DNA of 64,000 nucleotides from Rhodocollybia butyracea (GCA_015501585.1 JADNRY010000063.1:1-64000); one strand, 5' to 3'. Counted from the first letter of the stretch, positions 12,295 through 24,343 are shown. The notes: a model not told the origin generated them from the letters alone. Numbers and translations: made by a program.

Positions 12295-12545
12295 GGCGCA
12301 GTGCAAAAGTGATAAGATTGCCCTGGTTCGAAGGTCGTCCCAGGTACGAAAATATTCAGCCCCGGGACAAAGTGATTTAGCTGGGCATCACACTGCATCA
12401 CATAGCGTTTCATCCTAAAGTCGTGTACATTTCTTTACCTGCTTGTGCCCGAATATTCCCCGTTCAGACCTGTTCAGACCCGTTTAATTTTCGCTCAGAT
12501 ATGTAATTGTAGAAAATATATATATTCACGAAATCCTACTTAACC

Positions 12546-12700
12546 CTGTGTAACGCAGTAAGTATGAGGGACCGACTGGGACCGACTCTGCACCGACTTA
12601 CATATGCCTCAATCCCGCAAAGTTTGGTAACCCTCTGTGATTTTCTGTAACGCAGGATGAGGGAACGACTCTGGACCAACTTACATATGCCTCAGACGAG
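12546..12700. repeat. Tandem duplication of about 100 bp
   Basis: Two copies share 'gtaacgcag', 'atgaggga.cgact' and 'acttacatatgcctca' (12551-12612 and 12649-12697). They are diverged and non-coding. Confidence 0.5.
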
Positions 12701-13179
12701 CCGTTTCAGATTACTCCCCTGCATTTTCGGCTAAGAATACTCTGAGTCTGAATACTGGAAAAACTCTTGAAGATCTGTATTGGGCGTTGACCCAACAGCC
12801 CACTCAAACCTCCAACAAATCGAATGCTATAAGTAGCTGTCTATCGCAAGTAACTGGTAATGGTAACCAAATGGTAACTACAGTCGATGCTGCAGAAGCC
12901 GTGAGTCTCATTTTGAAATTCGTTCAACATCTGATGTGGTGGCGCGTCTTGGCGCGTTGCGAAAGGCTCAAAACTGCTCAAAACTTCTCAAAAGCACATG
13001 AAAGTAGTAATACCTAGTAATACTCACCCTTATTGAATAATACTCCAGGAAGAGCCATGAAGTCATCCAATTATTATGATACTCAAATCGAAAGTTAAGC
13101 AATACAATTTTTGACAGTGCCGAGTGGAATTCCGTTTGAGCTTTATCTCACTGTACTCTTCTAGGTCATCGATTCGCGA

Positions 13180-13900
13180 TCCTGTGCGCTTGACAAAGAT
13201 GTCATGTAGCTTAACATCTCACGTACGAATTTCCAAAGGCCTGTGCAACGCGTAAACTATACTGACAAAAATGAAGTACGTTTGAGGTTCTAGGGTACCT
13301 GACTGAACATTGAATATTGATGGATAGAGCCTACTATTCAAGTGTTCATTGAAGTTTATTTGCAATGCAGCGTGCTCGCGTGAACCATAGTGCAACACCT
13401 ACTGGTACTGAGGCCTGAGGCCTGAGGTACAGCTTTAGTATGCTCAGTATCTCCCCCATTGCAATTGAAAGTAAGCATACTGTAGCCTAAGAGTCTAATG
13501 AAGAAATACCTTGGGCAGACCTAGCTCGACGCTCGTGCGCGTGAATCTCCACAAGTTTTGAAATCAATGAAAGTTGTCCAAAAGTCGATTTCAAAGTGCT
13601 CTTGGCCTCTAGGAAAAAAACCTCGAAACATGTACCGATACCAGTAGCTTCTTTCGTCTCTTGCACGATGGACCATGAAGAAAGAAATAAAATAGGCGCG
13701 CGTACGTCATCGCGTCATCAGTGATCATGATAAGATAACTCACATCTCTCTGACGATATCGGGAATTCTCTTTCCCTTCTTAAATGCCACCTTGTAGAGA
13801 CAGACTACAAAAATACCACTCACAGATATCTTCGATAGTAGATACCAACGGCATATTACTTAGTCGACGCTAAACGTTAAACCCTCGCGAACATGTGAGC
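13180..13900. repeat. Segmental duplication, copy 2 (partner 9700-10520)
   Basis: It matches the 9.7-kb copy in landmark order. It includes a minus-strand relic exon (about 13510-13625) reading EAKSTLKSTFGQLS..KLVEIH before a GTATTT donor. This matches 'LKAKSTLKSILGRLSTKAVEIY' logic of the 16175 gene, but the open frame is degraded. Confidence 0.55.
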
Positions 13901-14569
13901 TTCAAGTTATGAGATAAAGGAAAGTAATTGATACAGACTCTTCAGTTAGACTCACCAGTACGCCGGTATGCAGGAGGATGCACGATGGAATCCGAACGGC
14001 GTGTGGTTTCGCCTCGAAACAGGCGTTCCAAATACTTCTTTCAGAAGTATCCGGTGAATTGGGTTTATCTGAACTTCTGCCGCAGCGGCAGAGTAACGAG
14101 CTGGTGGGTTGGCCAATACAAGTGCCACAATTGACGCAGATTATCTCGGTCCGTGTCTCTCAGCTACACAACTCGGACTATTTGAATCCTTCTCCCATGT
14201 CTACGTTTGGAGCTCAATATAGTTCACAACCTTTGCACTAGATATCCTCTCCTATGCCAGTCCCGCATTCCAACTCAAAGTCGGACACGAATCTTTCCCA
14301 GGTGTCTCCTATGACAAGGAACGCGCGCTTGAGGGAGGACTCGAGTGGAAACTCCAATTACATGTACTCGTTGGAGTAGTCAATGACACGGCAGAGGATG
14401 GATGGAGAGGATAGTGGGGCTCAGCGTGGAAAGCCTCGCTGTGAGACGGTAGAGCGTGTGAAGTCCCGGTGAGGTTGTGGCCCTGAAATACCGCGTTCAA
14501 GCTGGCGGACGTAGTATTTGATTTAGGTCGGGTAGGCTTTTCGAATTTAACTGAACTACTGTGTAGTTT
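13901..14569. other. No gene recognised
   Basis: Two overlapping open frames (13928-14134 and 13978-14241) show no motif. They may be downstream remnants of the duplicated gene. Confidence 0.35.
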
Positions 14570-14973
14570 TGTAAGACACGTATAAGCTAAGCCTCAGAAG
14601 TGCGTAAGACAAACGACTCATTATTGCCGTTATTGTACCTGTAAGACACGTATAAGCTAACCTAGATACATAAGCGTAAGCACGAGTATTACAGGGGAAT
14701 AAATAAAGTAAACTTACCCTCAGAAGTGCGTAAGACAAATGACTGAGGGCAAAGTACAGCATGTCCTGTATATATAAGTAACTACACGAAACTGCCAAGT
14801 CAATGAGAGGCACTCGGATAAACAAAATAGGTAAGATAAATAATATAAAAAGGAAGGGTGGATAATCCCCTCGGGAGGATAAACCATACCGTAGACGAAA
14901 CACGTCCCACCAATACCGGAAGCAGAAGAGGCGGGGGACGGGACTCCTTACTCCGAGGTTACTCCCTTTAACA
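14570..14973 (-). repeat. Solo LTR of the copia family
   Basis: On the minus strand it begins TGTTAAAGGGAGT and ends TGTCTTACA. Over about 404 bp it follows the copia 3' LTR at 21250-22085 (403 bp without its MITE). Shared features are the 'cacgtataag' end, the internal duplicated 'cctcagaagtg' motif and the 'cgaaac.cgtcccacc' block. No internal coding sequence is attached on either side. The flanking 5-bp sequences (AGTTT, TGGAC) do not match, so this may be a recombined or decayed solo LTR. Confidence 0.75.
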
Positions 14974-16170
14974 TGGACATCAATTCGGATCCTCTCTGAA
15001 ATATTGAATTTTGGGCTGTCTGAAATGGAGAAATTGGGTTGGTTTTTCCGTTTCAGAGGCACCGAAACAAAATACTTCGGATATCGTCTGAAATGATATC
15101 CAAAGTGTAGCCTTTCTCAATAGGCTTTCCTCTGACGGAAGCGGAGGTAATGGCGGTGTGACCGTCTTTGTTCTTGACCGCTACTCCCATTTCTGCTCTA
15201 CCTCCCTCCAGTAATGTGAGGGACCGCTGAACGCGCTCCCATCGCTGATCTGTCCCGTTACTCCTGCACTATACACGCGTGACCCATCTAGCCTCATGTT
15301 ACGAGCAATATGTCTTCCCTAACCTAAATTCACACTACACACGCTCAACCTAAACAAGACCAAAAATCACTGGTACAAGCTGTCTCAGGCTGGAATTGGA
15401 CCGTCTCCTGCAACAGGGTTTCAAGTTTTAAAAGTTAGAGCGATGGAGATTCGGTATTCTCAGGTATGTTTATGACCTATCATAGTACATGGTTGTTGTA
15501 GTTCTCGTTGACAAAGACTAGACTTATCGCTGAAGAGAGCCATCGCCAAATCATCGAAAATCACACATGGCACTTCAAATAGGCCTCGACGAAGGTTCAT
15601 TACTAGTACATACATATCTAGCATGGCCCTACAAAGCCTTGAGCTTGCTTTGGACTAAAGGCTGCCTTCAATACTACCCAGGTTATCTTCCAGATACAGC
15701 AAGAAATGAAACGCGGTGGCGGAGATCAAGTTATTCACAGTATTCATCTCGATAAGGAGTGTTTCTAAATTCTTACGCGGCCACATAGGACTCTACGGTC
15801 ATGCTGATGCGCTGTGCACTGCTCCAAACATTGCACTTAGTCCTCAGTCCCTCACCATTCTGCTACCCTACGAGTATCTCTTTGTGCAGGTACGGAGGGA
15901 TAGAAGAAACAGGTTCATTCTTTCAGAAATCTTTCAACCTCATGGTATCCCATATCAGCCACACAATGCTCTTGCTTTGTTCTCGCTCAATGAACAATTA
16001 TCCAACATAACAGCAACCATACACGGGGGGAACATCCAAATTGGGAACAGCTTCCCTAAGTTCTGTCAACATTGAATTCAGTCCATATATTCTCCCATCA
16101 ATTCTCTGGCAGCGGAGGCAAATATTCTGGCTGCAATACAGTCGATTTGCAAGCCATGTTGTCCCTCAAC
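14974..16170. other. No gene recognised
   Basis: Open frames here (15567-15755, 15716-16075) lack motifs. The latter ends in a stop just before the gene at 16175 and is not joined to it by an obvious splice. Confidence 0.4.
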
Positions 16171-16174
16171 CACC

Positions 16175-17665
16175 ATGTCGATGCGCTCGCCGCAAGCAGG
16201 AATCCAGAAAGAATCGGCCGCTCGGGATCCTACCTGGGACGTTTCAGAAGATACATTGGCTGCTCTCAAAGCCAAGAGCACCTTGAAATCGATTTTGGGA
16301 AGGCTTTCGACAAAAGCTGTGGAGATTTACGAGGTTGCTCAGGTATGTGGTTATCTTTTGGTTATTTTGTTTAATGACTCGGAGTTGATTGTGGTATAAC
16401 TTACTCCTTCAATCAGGCGGGCAAAGAGAACAAGGAAGGCCTACTGCTGAGGCAGTTGGCCTCTGCGTGTTGCAACTTGGTTAATGTGGCGTCCAGTGTG
16501 GCATCCGAGCAGGTTCCCTCACCAGACAATGCATTAAACGAGATCGAAGACATCTTCAAACAGTACGTTTCTTTCTTTCGGCGTCGATTGTCAGACGCTA
16601 AAGAATTCTCCAGAATCCTCACAGGTATTCGCTCTGGTGAAAGGGCGGCACCTCGGCCTTTTCGTTTCCCAAGCCTGCGAAAAAGCGGTGGCTCTTCCAA
16701 ATCGGGTTTGGATATGAATCAGCTGCAAGCTTACAAGGAACAGCTGTCTAACAGGCTGAATACATTACAGGTGCTTTCGTGTTTTCTAATGTTCTTTCTT
16801 TACGTGTTGAACTCGTACCAATGCTATGTTACAGATGGTTGTGGCTGTGAATTGGACCCTCGTACGTTGGATTGCTAGTCCAAGTCTACGTGATAATTAT
16901 TCTCGCTTTCTCTAGATCAAGCGTACAGAAACAGTCGAGGGAACGTTACAGGATCTGTCTCAACGCGTCGATGTCCTCCAAGAAGGACGTCTTTCCCTTT
17001 CTGCCTCTCCTCGACCTAGCAGTGAAAACTCGAGTTATTTCGCTGGTTCTCCTGTTTCTGGTATTAGTGCTGCACCTGCGCAACACCGATCTAGTGAAAG
17101 GGACGGTGTGGATGGAAACATATCGTTGTGGTCGACCTCACACGTTCCAGAAGTAACACTGCCCGTTGCCGCTCCCCATCCCGTCCGCTTCAACCCCAAT
17201 AATCCATTCCTCCCTTACACAACTTGTGGGGTTCCTCGCATGGGCCCGGGGGACTCGTACACTGCTGCCGTTTCCTCGTTCACACCTCCTACTGCACTGC
17301 CTCAACGCGATTATTCTCTCAGCACCACCCATGTAGCAGGCTCCTCATCTACTCACTCGAGCGTGGATAACTCGGCTAGGGAAAACTTCAACAATGTTAT
17401 CAATAACAATGTAAACCACTTCCATGTGCCTTATCCTCCAGGTTTCTTGGGGTTTCCTTACCCTGGCGTTTACGACTCTGTGTATCACACATATTGGAAT
17501 GGTGGCCATGGCGGACCTTTCAACGGATATGTCCATGGTGCATATGGCGGACACGACGGCAGGCGTTGGGACCCATTTGCTCATGGTCATGGATTCCCAA
17601 ATAGCCAGTCCGGTGGTGGGTATTCGGAAGGGCATAATAATCACGGGAGCCAGTTTAGAAGCTGA
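16175..17665 (+). CDS. Four-exon gene, helical (MLKL/HeLo-like) N-terminus with His/Gly/Asn-rich tail
   Basis: The exons are 16175-16342, 16417-16770, 16835-16861 and 16916-17665, and together they give 432 aa. Introns of 74, 64 and 54 nt begin GT(A/G) and end CAG or TAG, and every exon length is a multiple of three. The ATG is preceded by CAACCACC, a good start context. The first 200 residues are helix-rich and Leu/Ala-rich (STKAVEIYEVAQAGKENKEG; LRQLASACCNLVNVASSVAS), followed by a basic Ser-rich segment. This pattern resembles the N-terminal helical adaptor domain (MLKL-NTD/HeLo type) seen before effector domains in basidiomycete proteins. That assignment is tentative. The tail after residue 240 is low-complexity and rich in Pro, Ser, Tyr, His, Gly and Asn, with no catalytic domain. 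A short GAGCGCT repeat follows the stop. Degenerate paralogous exons occur at 10.0 and 13.5 kb. Confidence 0.7.
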
Positions 17666-17699
17666 GCGCTAAGAGCGCTGAGCTCAAATCTCACAATAG

Positions 17700-19480
17700 G
17701 CCAGTCGTTGTCCTCTCCCTTCATGTATTTAATGTTAATCCTTCTTTCTTCTCCACCTTCAGACGTCTCGCAAGGTTTAATAAATATTGCATGTGCATGG
17801 ATTGTATCGCATGTATTTATTCAAAGTTTTGGTTTTTGGTTTGCTGTTTTTCGAGTTGTCGTTCTGCTATCTTTTGCTATCTCTGTTTTCTTTTGCATGT
17901 AATTGTTATCAAGCTATGTACCTTTATACGAGGACTTTCTTTCGCAAACGAACACTGAAGTCGGCATGGACACCACAGAATTTTCTTTCCTGCAACTCGC
18001 CTCTAAGTAAGATACAAACTAGTTCGATTCGATTAGATCACAGCACTATGGTAGCTGAACGACTAGTACAAGAAAGGGAATACAGAAACAATTACAGAGG
18101 TTGAAGGTAAGGATATGTACATTGCAGTCGTCAGAAGAGTGTCTACAGGTCGGTCATTACTAGTACTAGTGGCACTAGTGTCGGTTCAACTCGGCCTGTC
18201 TTGCTTTCAGCTCATCGCGGCTCTAGCAAAAGATTCAGTACAAATTCGTAACGAATCAAGAATCCTGGCTCACCTTGACTTCCTGCTTGCCTAAAGGCTC
18301 CAAAACCCGAGGGTCTGTGGGCACATGTGGGTCGACGAAGAGGAAAGAAACTTACAGCGGGATGAGGCTGGATAGAGAATTGTTGACTTGTTGACCTTCG
18401 TTATGATCTGAAGTGACTTTGGATTTCATCTTGTTAAAGGGGTTGGACATATTTCGTGGTAAAGTGTAGTAGTTTCTGTGTACTTATAAGTGGAGTTCGA
18501 GAGATATATTTTGGCAAACAGTTTGAGGAGCGTTTTATACTGGGCGGCTCTTTGGTGGAATCAACCCGCAGTGGGCTCATTTGCCATGAAGATTTGATAA
18601 AATAACTTAAATAGGCACGCGAAGCGCCGACATCATGAATCCATTTATATAGTATGTACATGGTACAATTTGAACGTTGTAGCAATTACCACAACTCCAG
18701 GACCCATATCATTACTAATGCATGCATTCTTCTTTATCATTATTCCACACGATTTGACTATATATGGGCCAGATCTCCGAGAAGGTATAAACGGTGGCAA
18801 CTTGTAGCGATTATTGATTAACGTTTTAACTGTAGTGGCCCGGAAGTGTGAGGCACCGATCGTCGACTGCACCAGGTGGCCCAGAAATATTTTCAACTCT
18901 TCTGGAATGGTGCCAATGACCCGCTGAAGGGGGCCCGTCATACCTACTCTGACCGTTCTTCCACTGTTCCGTCAGTTCTTGGCTCTCAGCGAATGTAACC
19001 TTGCTAGAGGTTACTAACGCGGTAACGTGCTTCCTGTATTTCTCCCTCGATGCACGGGGAGACAGGTACGGTTGAGGTTGAACATACAAACCTAACTTCC
19101 ATTGTTCTGACAATGGTAATGTCTGCACGTATGGATTAGGCAACTGCTGGCCCACCACCATGGCTGAACCTTGCGCCCACGAACCCCTGAATTCTTTCCC
19201 AAATCCTCCTTGTTCACCAGCCTTTGAACTCGTGTTTGCACACTTTATACACCTTGGCGGGTTTCCCTTGCAGTGTCCCTTGGCATAGCTGCAGATATGT
19301 TCAGGATCTAACACATTGATAAGATCAAACACCAGATGCTGCAAATCCTGAGCTAGATCTGCCTAACCTATGAACCTGAAGGCATTTTAATCCCAGCTTC
19401 CTTCAGAATGCCTGCGGTTAGTGCCCACTTGTCTGCATTCAGCGTCGGATAAACCAGTCTGTCTCCAATCCACAAACTGC
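17700..19480. other. No gene recognised
   Basis: A minus-strand frame at 18826-19344 (172 aa, several Cys and Trp) has no recognised motif and no splice context. The remainder has only short frames. Confidence 0.3.
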
Positions 19481-19485
19481 CGCCT

Positions 19486-21029
19486 AGTACGGTTGCCGAC
19501 TGGGCTCAGGTCAGATTTTTGTTTTAAATCAAGTGATCCGTCGGAGCGCCCAATATTAGTGACAGAGTGACATTTGACATTACGTACTTCCTTCACACTT
19601 CCTCCATAGAGTCGTTGGAGTCGTTGGAAGCATGCTATGGCTCAGCTCATTACTGTACCATGGTGTATGCATGTAGCAGAAGATATGGGAGGGTGATTTT
19701 TGCGAGCATCAGGTGCGAGCGTGCGAGCGGTGCGGGTGCGGGAGCTGCGAGCATATATCATAATAAGTATAACCACCGGATATCAGTGGCCAGAGAGTAT
19801 CTAACTCTTTATATGCTACTACTACTACTCTAAGTACTCATAGTGTAATTACAACTTACAAGTTACAAGTTCCTATACTTACGGAGCAACTTGCAGTAGC
19901 AACAGTAGCAGCAATATCTTATCATAGACTTGTACATAGCGTGCATGCTCAGAAATTGTTGGCATGCTCACAGATGATACTCTTGTAGTTACCGCACTTA
20001 CTTGTAGCCACACGCACCTTGACCCGCACACTCGCATATTGACTCGCACTTGCTCTTGCACACTTCAAACTTCAATTGTATTTATTGGCTTACACTTTCA
20101 CGCGCACCCGCAATATTGGCTTGCACCTCATATTATATGGCACGCACTTGCCACAGGTAACATTATTAAACTCTTTAGATACTTACACAGACTCTATAAT
20201 TCCAGTTTTGAGCATTCCTTAACCAAAATATATCCATTTTGGTATTAGTAATATTACTTACAGTAATATCACCCGAAATCTCGCCCTGGATCACACTGCC
20301 TTGCACGGAGCCCGCAAGTTGCTTGCTAAATTCAACGTGCCATCTCAAACTCCGAGTCATGTTCATTCCGCAGGTTGCACGACAATGGATGTTGTGATAA
20401 AAGCAAGTAAATACACATTCATACCCGTAATTCCGAGTTGAATGATGCTCTGTAAGATCAAAACATGGCTCATGAGCACCAGGTTACCTTTTTGGAGCAA
20501 GACGCAATGGAGCGACAGGTCGAAATAGATCATGGCTAGATAGTAGAACCAGAAATATCTCAAGAATATCTTCGCTAGGCTTGTTTCAGGTTCATACGAT
20601 GGTGCAAAGTTTCTTGGACACTTAAAGTAGTACATACCTTATTAGCCAGCTCAGGTAGGGGACGTACTAATATTACTATACCACTCAATCGTCACAATGA
20701 GATGAACAAAATTGATTCAAGTCTAACAGCGCCTAACGTTTGTTTATACTACCGCAAAAACAAGATTGTGGTGGTATAAACAATTGCGTACGGCCTTGTA
20801 AGTATCTACGGTCAAACAGAAAGCCTTGACCGTAGATATTTACAAATTGCCCCTGGGACCAGCACGACGAACGCGATCTTGTTGTAAACGGCCACTGTGA
20901 AGTAAGGCAAGTATGGCATATAATATATATTAATAATAAGTCACTCTGTCACAAATGCTTGACGTCCCGACGGATCACTTGATTTAAAGCAAAAATCTGG
21001 CCTGAGCCCAGTCGGCAACCGTAGCCTAG
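19486..21029. repeat. Inverted repeat arms (19486-19580 and 20934-21029)
   Basis: The left arm contains 'ggttgccgactgggctcagg' and 'aaatcaagtgatccgtcgg', then 'gtgacagagtgac'. The right arm contains the same on the opposite strand. The arms are about 90% alike over 95 bp and enclose 1.35 kb rich in 'actcgcac' type short repeats without a recognised gene. They could be long terminal inverted repeats of a decayed element or two opposed copies of one repeat. Confidence 0.55.
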
Positions 21030-21249
21030 CTTTATAGTATTGTGCAAAGTTGGGTTTTTCAGCCAGGGTTTTCCCGCAATTGGGACATAAAGTGCATGTT
21101 TCATGTATCCGTTGTATTCCCGCTCGCCCCATGGCCATTTCACCGTGAATGTGAACTTTATGGACGTTCCTGACAGCGCTGGCGGCTCGCTCTCTTCGTG
21201 AGAGCCCTGAATTTGAGGAAACGTAACGTAGGGAAAAGCCAGCAATACG

Positions 21250-22085
21250 TGTGAAACACGTATAAGTCTAAGGCCCTGTTCGGGAACCCGAGTTGCGATG
21301 AGTAGGGTTGAGTTGAGTTGGGTAGGGTCAAGTTTTTTGTCACATCAGGTGCTTGCCAGTGTTACATCCTAAAACAAGATTAGATTTTCTCATGACGAAG
21401 TTTTAAACGGCATCTTCCGGTATTTACTTAGCAAAGCTTTCCTCCTTGTACTGACATGTTTTTGACACAGAAAAGATGTCTAATAGGCTCTATTATTTCA
21501 TATCCTCATTATCTGAACTTTTTCTAGCAGAAATATATGAGCTCACCAAAGTACTACTGAAGGCTTCAGCGAGCGTTAATCTGGCGCTAATAGCTTAAAT
21601 TTGCCGCTGATGACAAACAGGTCACTGCATCGTGACATTTTGCAACCCTACCCAACTCAACTCAACCCTACTCATCACAACTCGGGTTCCCGAACAGGGC
21701 CTAAGCCTCAGAAGTGTACGTGACAAACGACTCGTATTGAGACTGTATGTACCTGTGAAACACGTATAAGTCTAAGCTATAGATAGACGTAAGTACGGGT
21801 TCCATAAACTGATAAATAAAGTATAAACTCACCCTCAGAAGTGTACGTGACAAACGCTGAGGGTGAAAGGACGACGTGTCCTGTATATAAGTAAGTACAC
21901 GAAACTGTCAAGTCATATCTAGGCACTCGGATAAATGAAAGAGGGAGGATAAATAAAATAGGAAAGGGAAAAACAGAAATCCCCACGGAAGGGTAAAATA
22001 TACAAGACACGAAACGCGTCCCACCTACAATGGAAGCCGAAAGGCAGGAGGCGGGGCTCCATTGCCCGAAGCACTTCCTTCGACA
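21250..22085 (-). repeat. Copia 3' LTR, carrying a MITE
   Basis: It is read on the minus strand. The LTR starts TGTCGAAGG (22085) directly after a purine tract and ends GTGTTTCACA (21250). Removing the 430-bp MITE and its 3-bp duplication leaves about 403 bp. Its 3' portion matches the 5' LTR fragment at 57604-57671. The adjoining host bases are ATACG (21245-21249). The partner duplication should lie at the other end of the element, outside this window. Confidence 0.85.
21272..21701. mobile_element. 430-bp Tourist/PIF-Harbinger-like MITE
   Basis: Terminal inverted repeats begin GGCCCTGTTCGGGAACCCGA and continue for more than 50 bp with few mismatches. Flanks are TAA on both sides (21269-21271, 21702-21704). 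Excision of the element plus one TAA restores the copia LTR reading 'gtctaagcctcag'. GGCCCTGTTCGG ends with a TAA/TTA 3-bp duplication are characteristic of PIF/Harbinger-type MITEs. There is no coding capacity. Confidence 0.85.
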
Positions 22086-23644
22086 CTCCCCTAGTCCCGC
22101 TCATCGCCGTCCTCCATTCCCATAAGACCAATGATTTGTCTATGAAGCGTAGTACCCAATGGCTTAGTGAGGATGTCCGCCAGATTGTCCTCAGAAGCAA
22201 CATAATTGATCTTTATCTCTCCACCTTCAACAAGATCTCTGAGGAAGTGAAAACAAATGTCGATATGCTTAACGCGCTGGTGAAATTTCGGATTTTCGGA
22301 AATGGCAATAGCGCTCTTGTTATCTGCAAAGAGCTGAGAAGGAAGAGGGGTAGGATATCCAATCTCCGCCATGAAATTGTGAACCCATTTCGCCTGCTGT
22401 GCCCCTTTACCATAAGCAATATACTCCGCTTCTGTAGTAGAGAGCGCGACCACATCCTGTCGTTTCGACATCCAGAAAACGGGACCTCCAGCGAGCATCG
22501 TAAGAACCCCGGTAACGGATCGCTGGGTATCGGTACAAGCTGCATGATTAGCATCACAATAAGTCTTTGGGTGAAGGCCCGATTCTGACCTTTTGAATAC
22601 AATGCCTTTTGTTTTCGTACCCATGATGTATTGACAGAGATGGACGAGAGTGCCCCAATGAGCAGGCCCAGGATCCTGAGTGAATTGAGCCAGGTCGTTA
22701 GTCTCGAATGCAAAGTCTGGTTGGCAAGCTCCCTGTCTGAACTGGATTCCACCTAGGAGCTCAGCGAATGGCTTGTCTTCCATAAAAAAATGGTCGGCAT
22801 CAGACTTGGGTGACATGTCTCTGGTGAGTTTGAGCCCAGGAGGATATGGCGTCGCTTTCGGTTTCAAGTCTTGAAGACCGAACCAGGCAAATAGTTGGTC
22901 CCAGTATGCTGGCATCGAGAGTGTCACCGTTCCCGAGTCCCTATCATGGACCAGCCGCATACCCAAAGCAAACTGGACGGTATCTGTTTCCTTGATTTGA
23001 TAACGGTTACCTATTTCTTCTTTTGCCCTAGCCATTTCATCCTTTGACGAAGAACCTCCCAGCATGTCGTCTGTATAGGTGCCAGTCATTGTCTCCCCAA
23101 TATCCGTCTTCCTCGTCCTAACACACTGGTCTGTTTGTGATCGTTGGTATCCAAGATCCTTGTACGTCGCATCGAGGAGCTTCCACCAGTTTCTCCCGGC
23201 CTGCATAGACCCATAAAGCGGCTTCTTCATTCGCATTACCTTACCAGTTCCTCTACCCTCAAAACCTTCAGGCGGCCGGATGTACACCTCCTCTTCCATA
23301 TCAGCATTAAGATATGCGGACGCGAAGTCTATCTGCCAGATAAAGTAGCCTAGGGAGATCCATACGGCAATGAGGATACGAAGAGACTCAAAGCGTAAGA
23401 CAGTGGCAAAGACCTCAAAGAAGTCTCTCCCCTCTACCTGAGTACCTCCATTCACAACTAAGCGTGCCTTCTCGTCGACAATCTCCCCTGACCCATTGAG
23501 TTTGTGAGCGAATACCCATAGTGGATTGAGAATAGTTGCTCCTGAGGGAGGATCCTGAAGAGGTCCGAAGACTTTAAATTCTTCCATTCGTTTGATCTCC
23601 TTCTGAATAGCTGGAGTCCAGCGAGTCAGATCATCCATGGCTTT
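22086..23644 (-). pseudogene. Copia pol, 3' half: reverse transcriptase and RNase H
   Basis: The frame is open for about 515 codons to the TAG at 22091-22093. It contains the complete RVT_2 reverse transcriptase: NPLWVFAHK, then WQIDFASAYLNAD, GSMQAGRNWW and the YTDD active site (in GTYTDDMLGG). Copia-type RNase H follows, with YCDANHA, ALSTTEAEYIA, DNKSAI and a C-terminal KPL. The tract AGGGGAG between the stop and the LTR is the polypurine tract. The 5' side stops abruptly at a gypsy LTR after the codons for KAMDDLTRW. Its 5' half is at 57755-60492 on the other strand, cut at the same AAAGC. The half itself has no stop codons, so it was split recently relative to the older relics. Confidence 0.9.
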
Positions 23645-24284
23645 TGTTACAACCATGCCGCATCAGCATCTCTCGGATCATCGCCGGATCACCTCTACTA
23701 TCATCCCAGCACCATTCCGATTCCATCCCATCTATTTCCGTCATCTTATCTCTTTTTGTTATCTTCCTATCTTATCTCTTATCTTCGTCCGATGATGTAC
23801 CGCCATCAGACCTTTCGGATTACTTTCTAATTGGTTCTTATTATCTTTCGATTATATTCCCTTTCCGATCTATTGAGTATTATTGTCTTATGATCGTATT
23901 ACTTACTTCGGTCTTCCGTATACGTTTCCGACTATTGTCTTCTACCGATCCGGAAGCCCCGGACTCCTAGTATATAAGTAGTACAACCTTGTACAGTAGT
24001 CCTCAGTTTAAATATCAACTTGGATAAACCAGACCTTCTGTCCGACTAAGTTCCGCCCTAGTCTATCTTTCTTCTGTCTTACTCGTCGGCTGTTACATTG
24101 GCCGAATCTATCTTTGTCTCCTGAACTTCATCTCGGGACTATTTGGCATGACGAGGGTCTAGCTAATAGCTATACCGCACGTCCCACTTCTTCTTTGATC
24201 TCCGATATCGGTCCGAGGCCTACTTCGTCAATACATACCTTTCGGATACCGATCGGATCCCTTTGGTCTTGCACAATCTTAACA
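23645..24284 (+). repeat. Gypsy A 5' LTR (640 bp)
   Basis: It starts TGTTACAACC and ends TCTTAACA. Its length is the same as both B LTRs (640 bp) and the F LTR. TATATAAG lies at 23971-23978. The predicted transcript start AGTTTAAATAT is at 24005-24015, 34 bases downstream. The preceding bases GCTTT are in the copia pol gene. Confidence 0.95.
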
Positions 24285-24286
24285 GT

Positions 24287-24297
24287 ATATTTAAACT
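24287..24297 (+). promoter_or_regulatory. Self-priming primer-binding site (A)
   Basis: Two bases after the LTR comes ATATTTAAACT. It is the exact 11-nt complement of AGTTTAAATAT at 24005-24015, the likely 5' end of the transcript. No TGG-type tRNA match is present. The geometry matches the Tf1/sushi self-priming scheme. Confidence 0.75.
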
Positions 24298-24343
24298 TGT
24301 ACTCATTAACGCCGTATCTGACAAAACTGTGTTTTTTTAACAA

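Noticed and set aside
11949..12418. 143-codon frame with repeated FLTE
   Set aside because: It is produced by repeats of the MITE's TTTTTGACCGAA motif and runs across the element boundary; it is not a gene.
18826..19344. 172-codon minus-strand frame with several Cys and Trp
   Set aside because: No recognisable domain and no paralogue in the window; a chance frame or relic cannot be separated.
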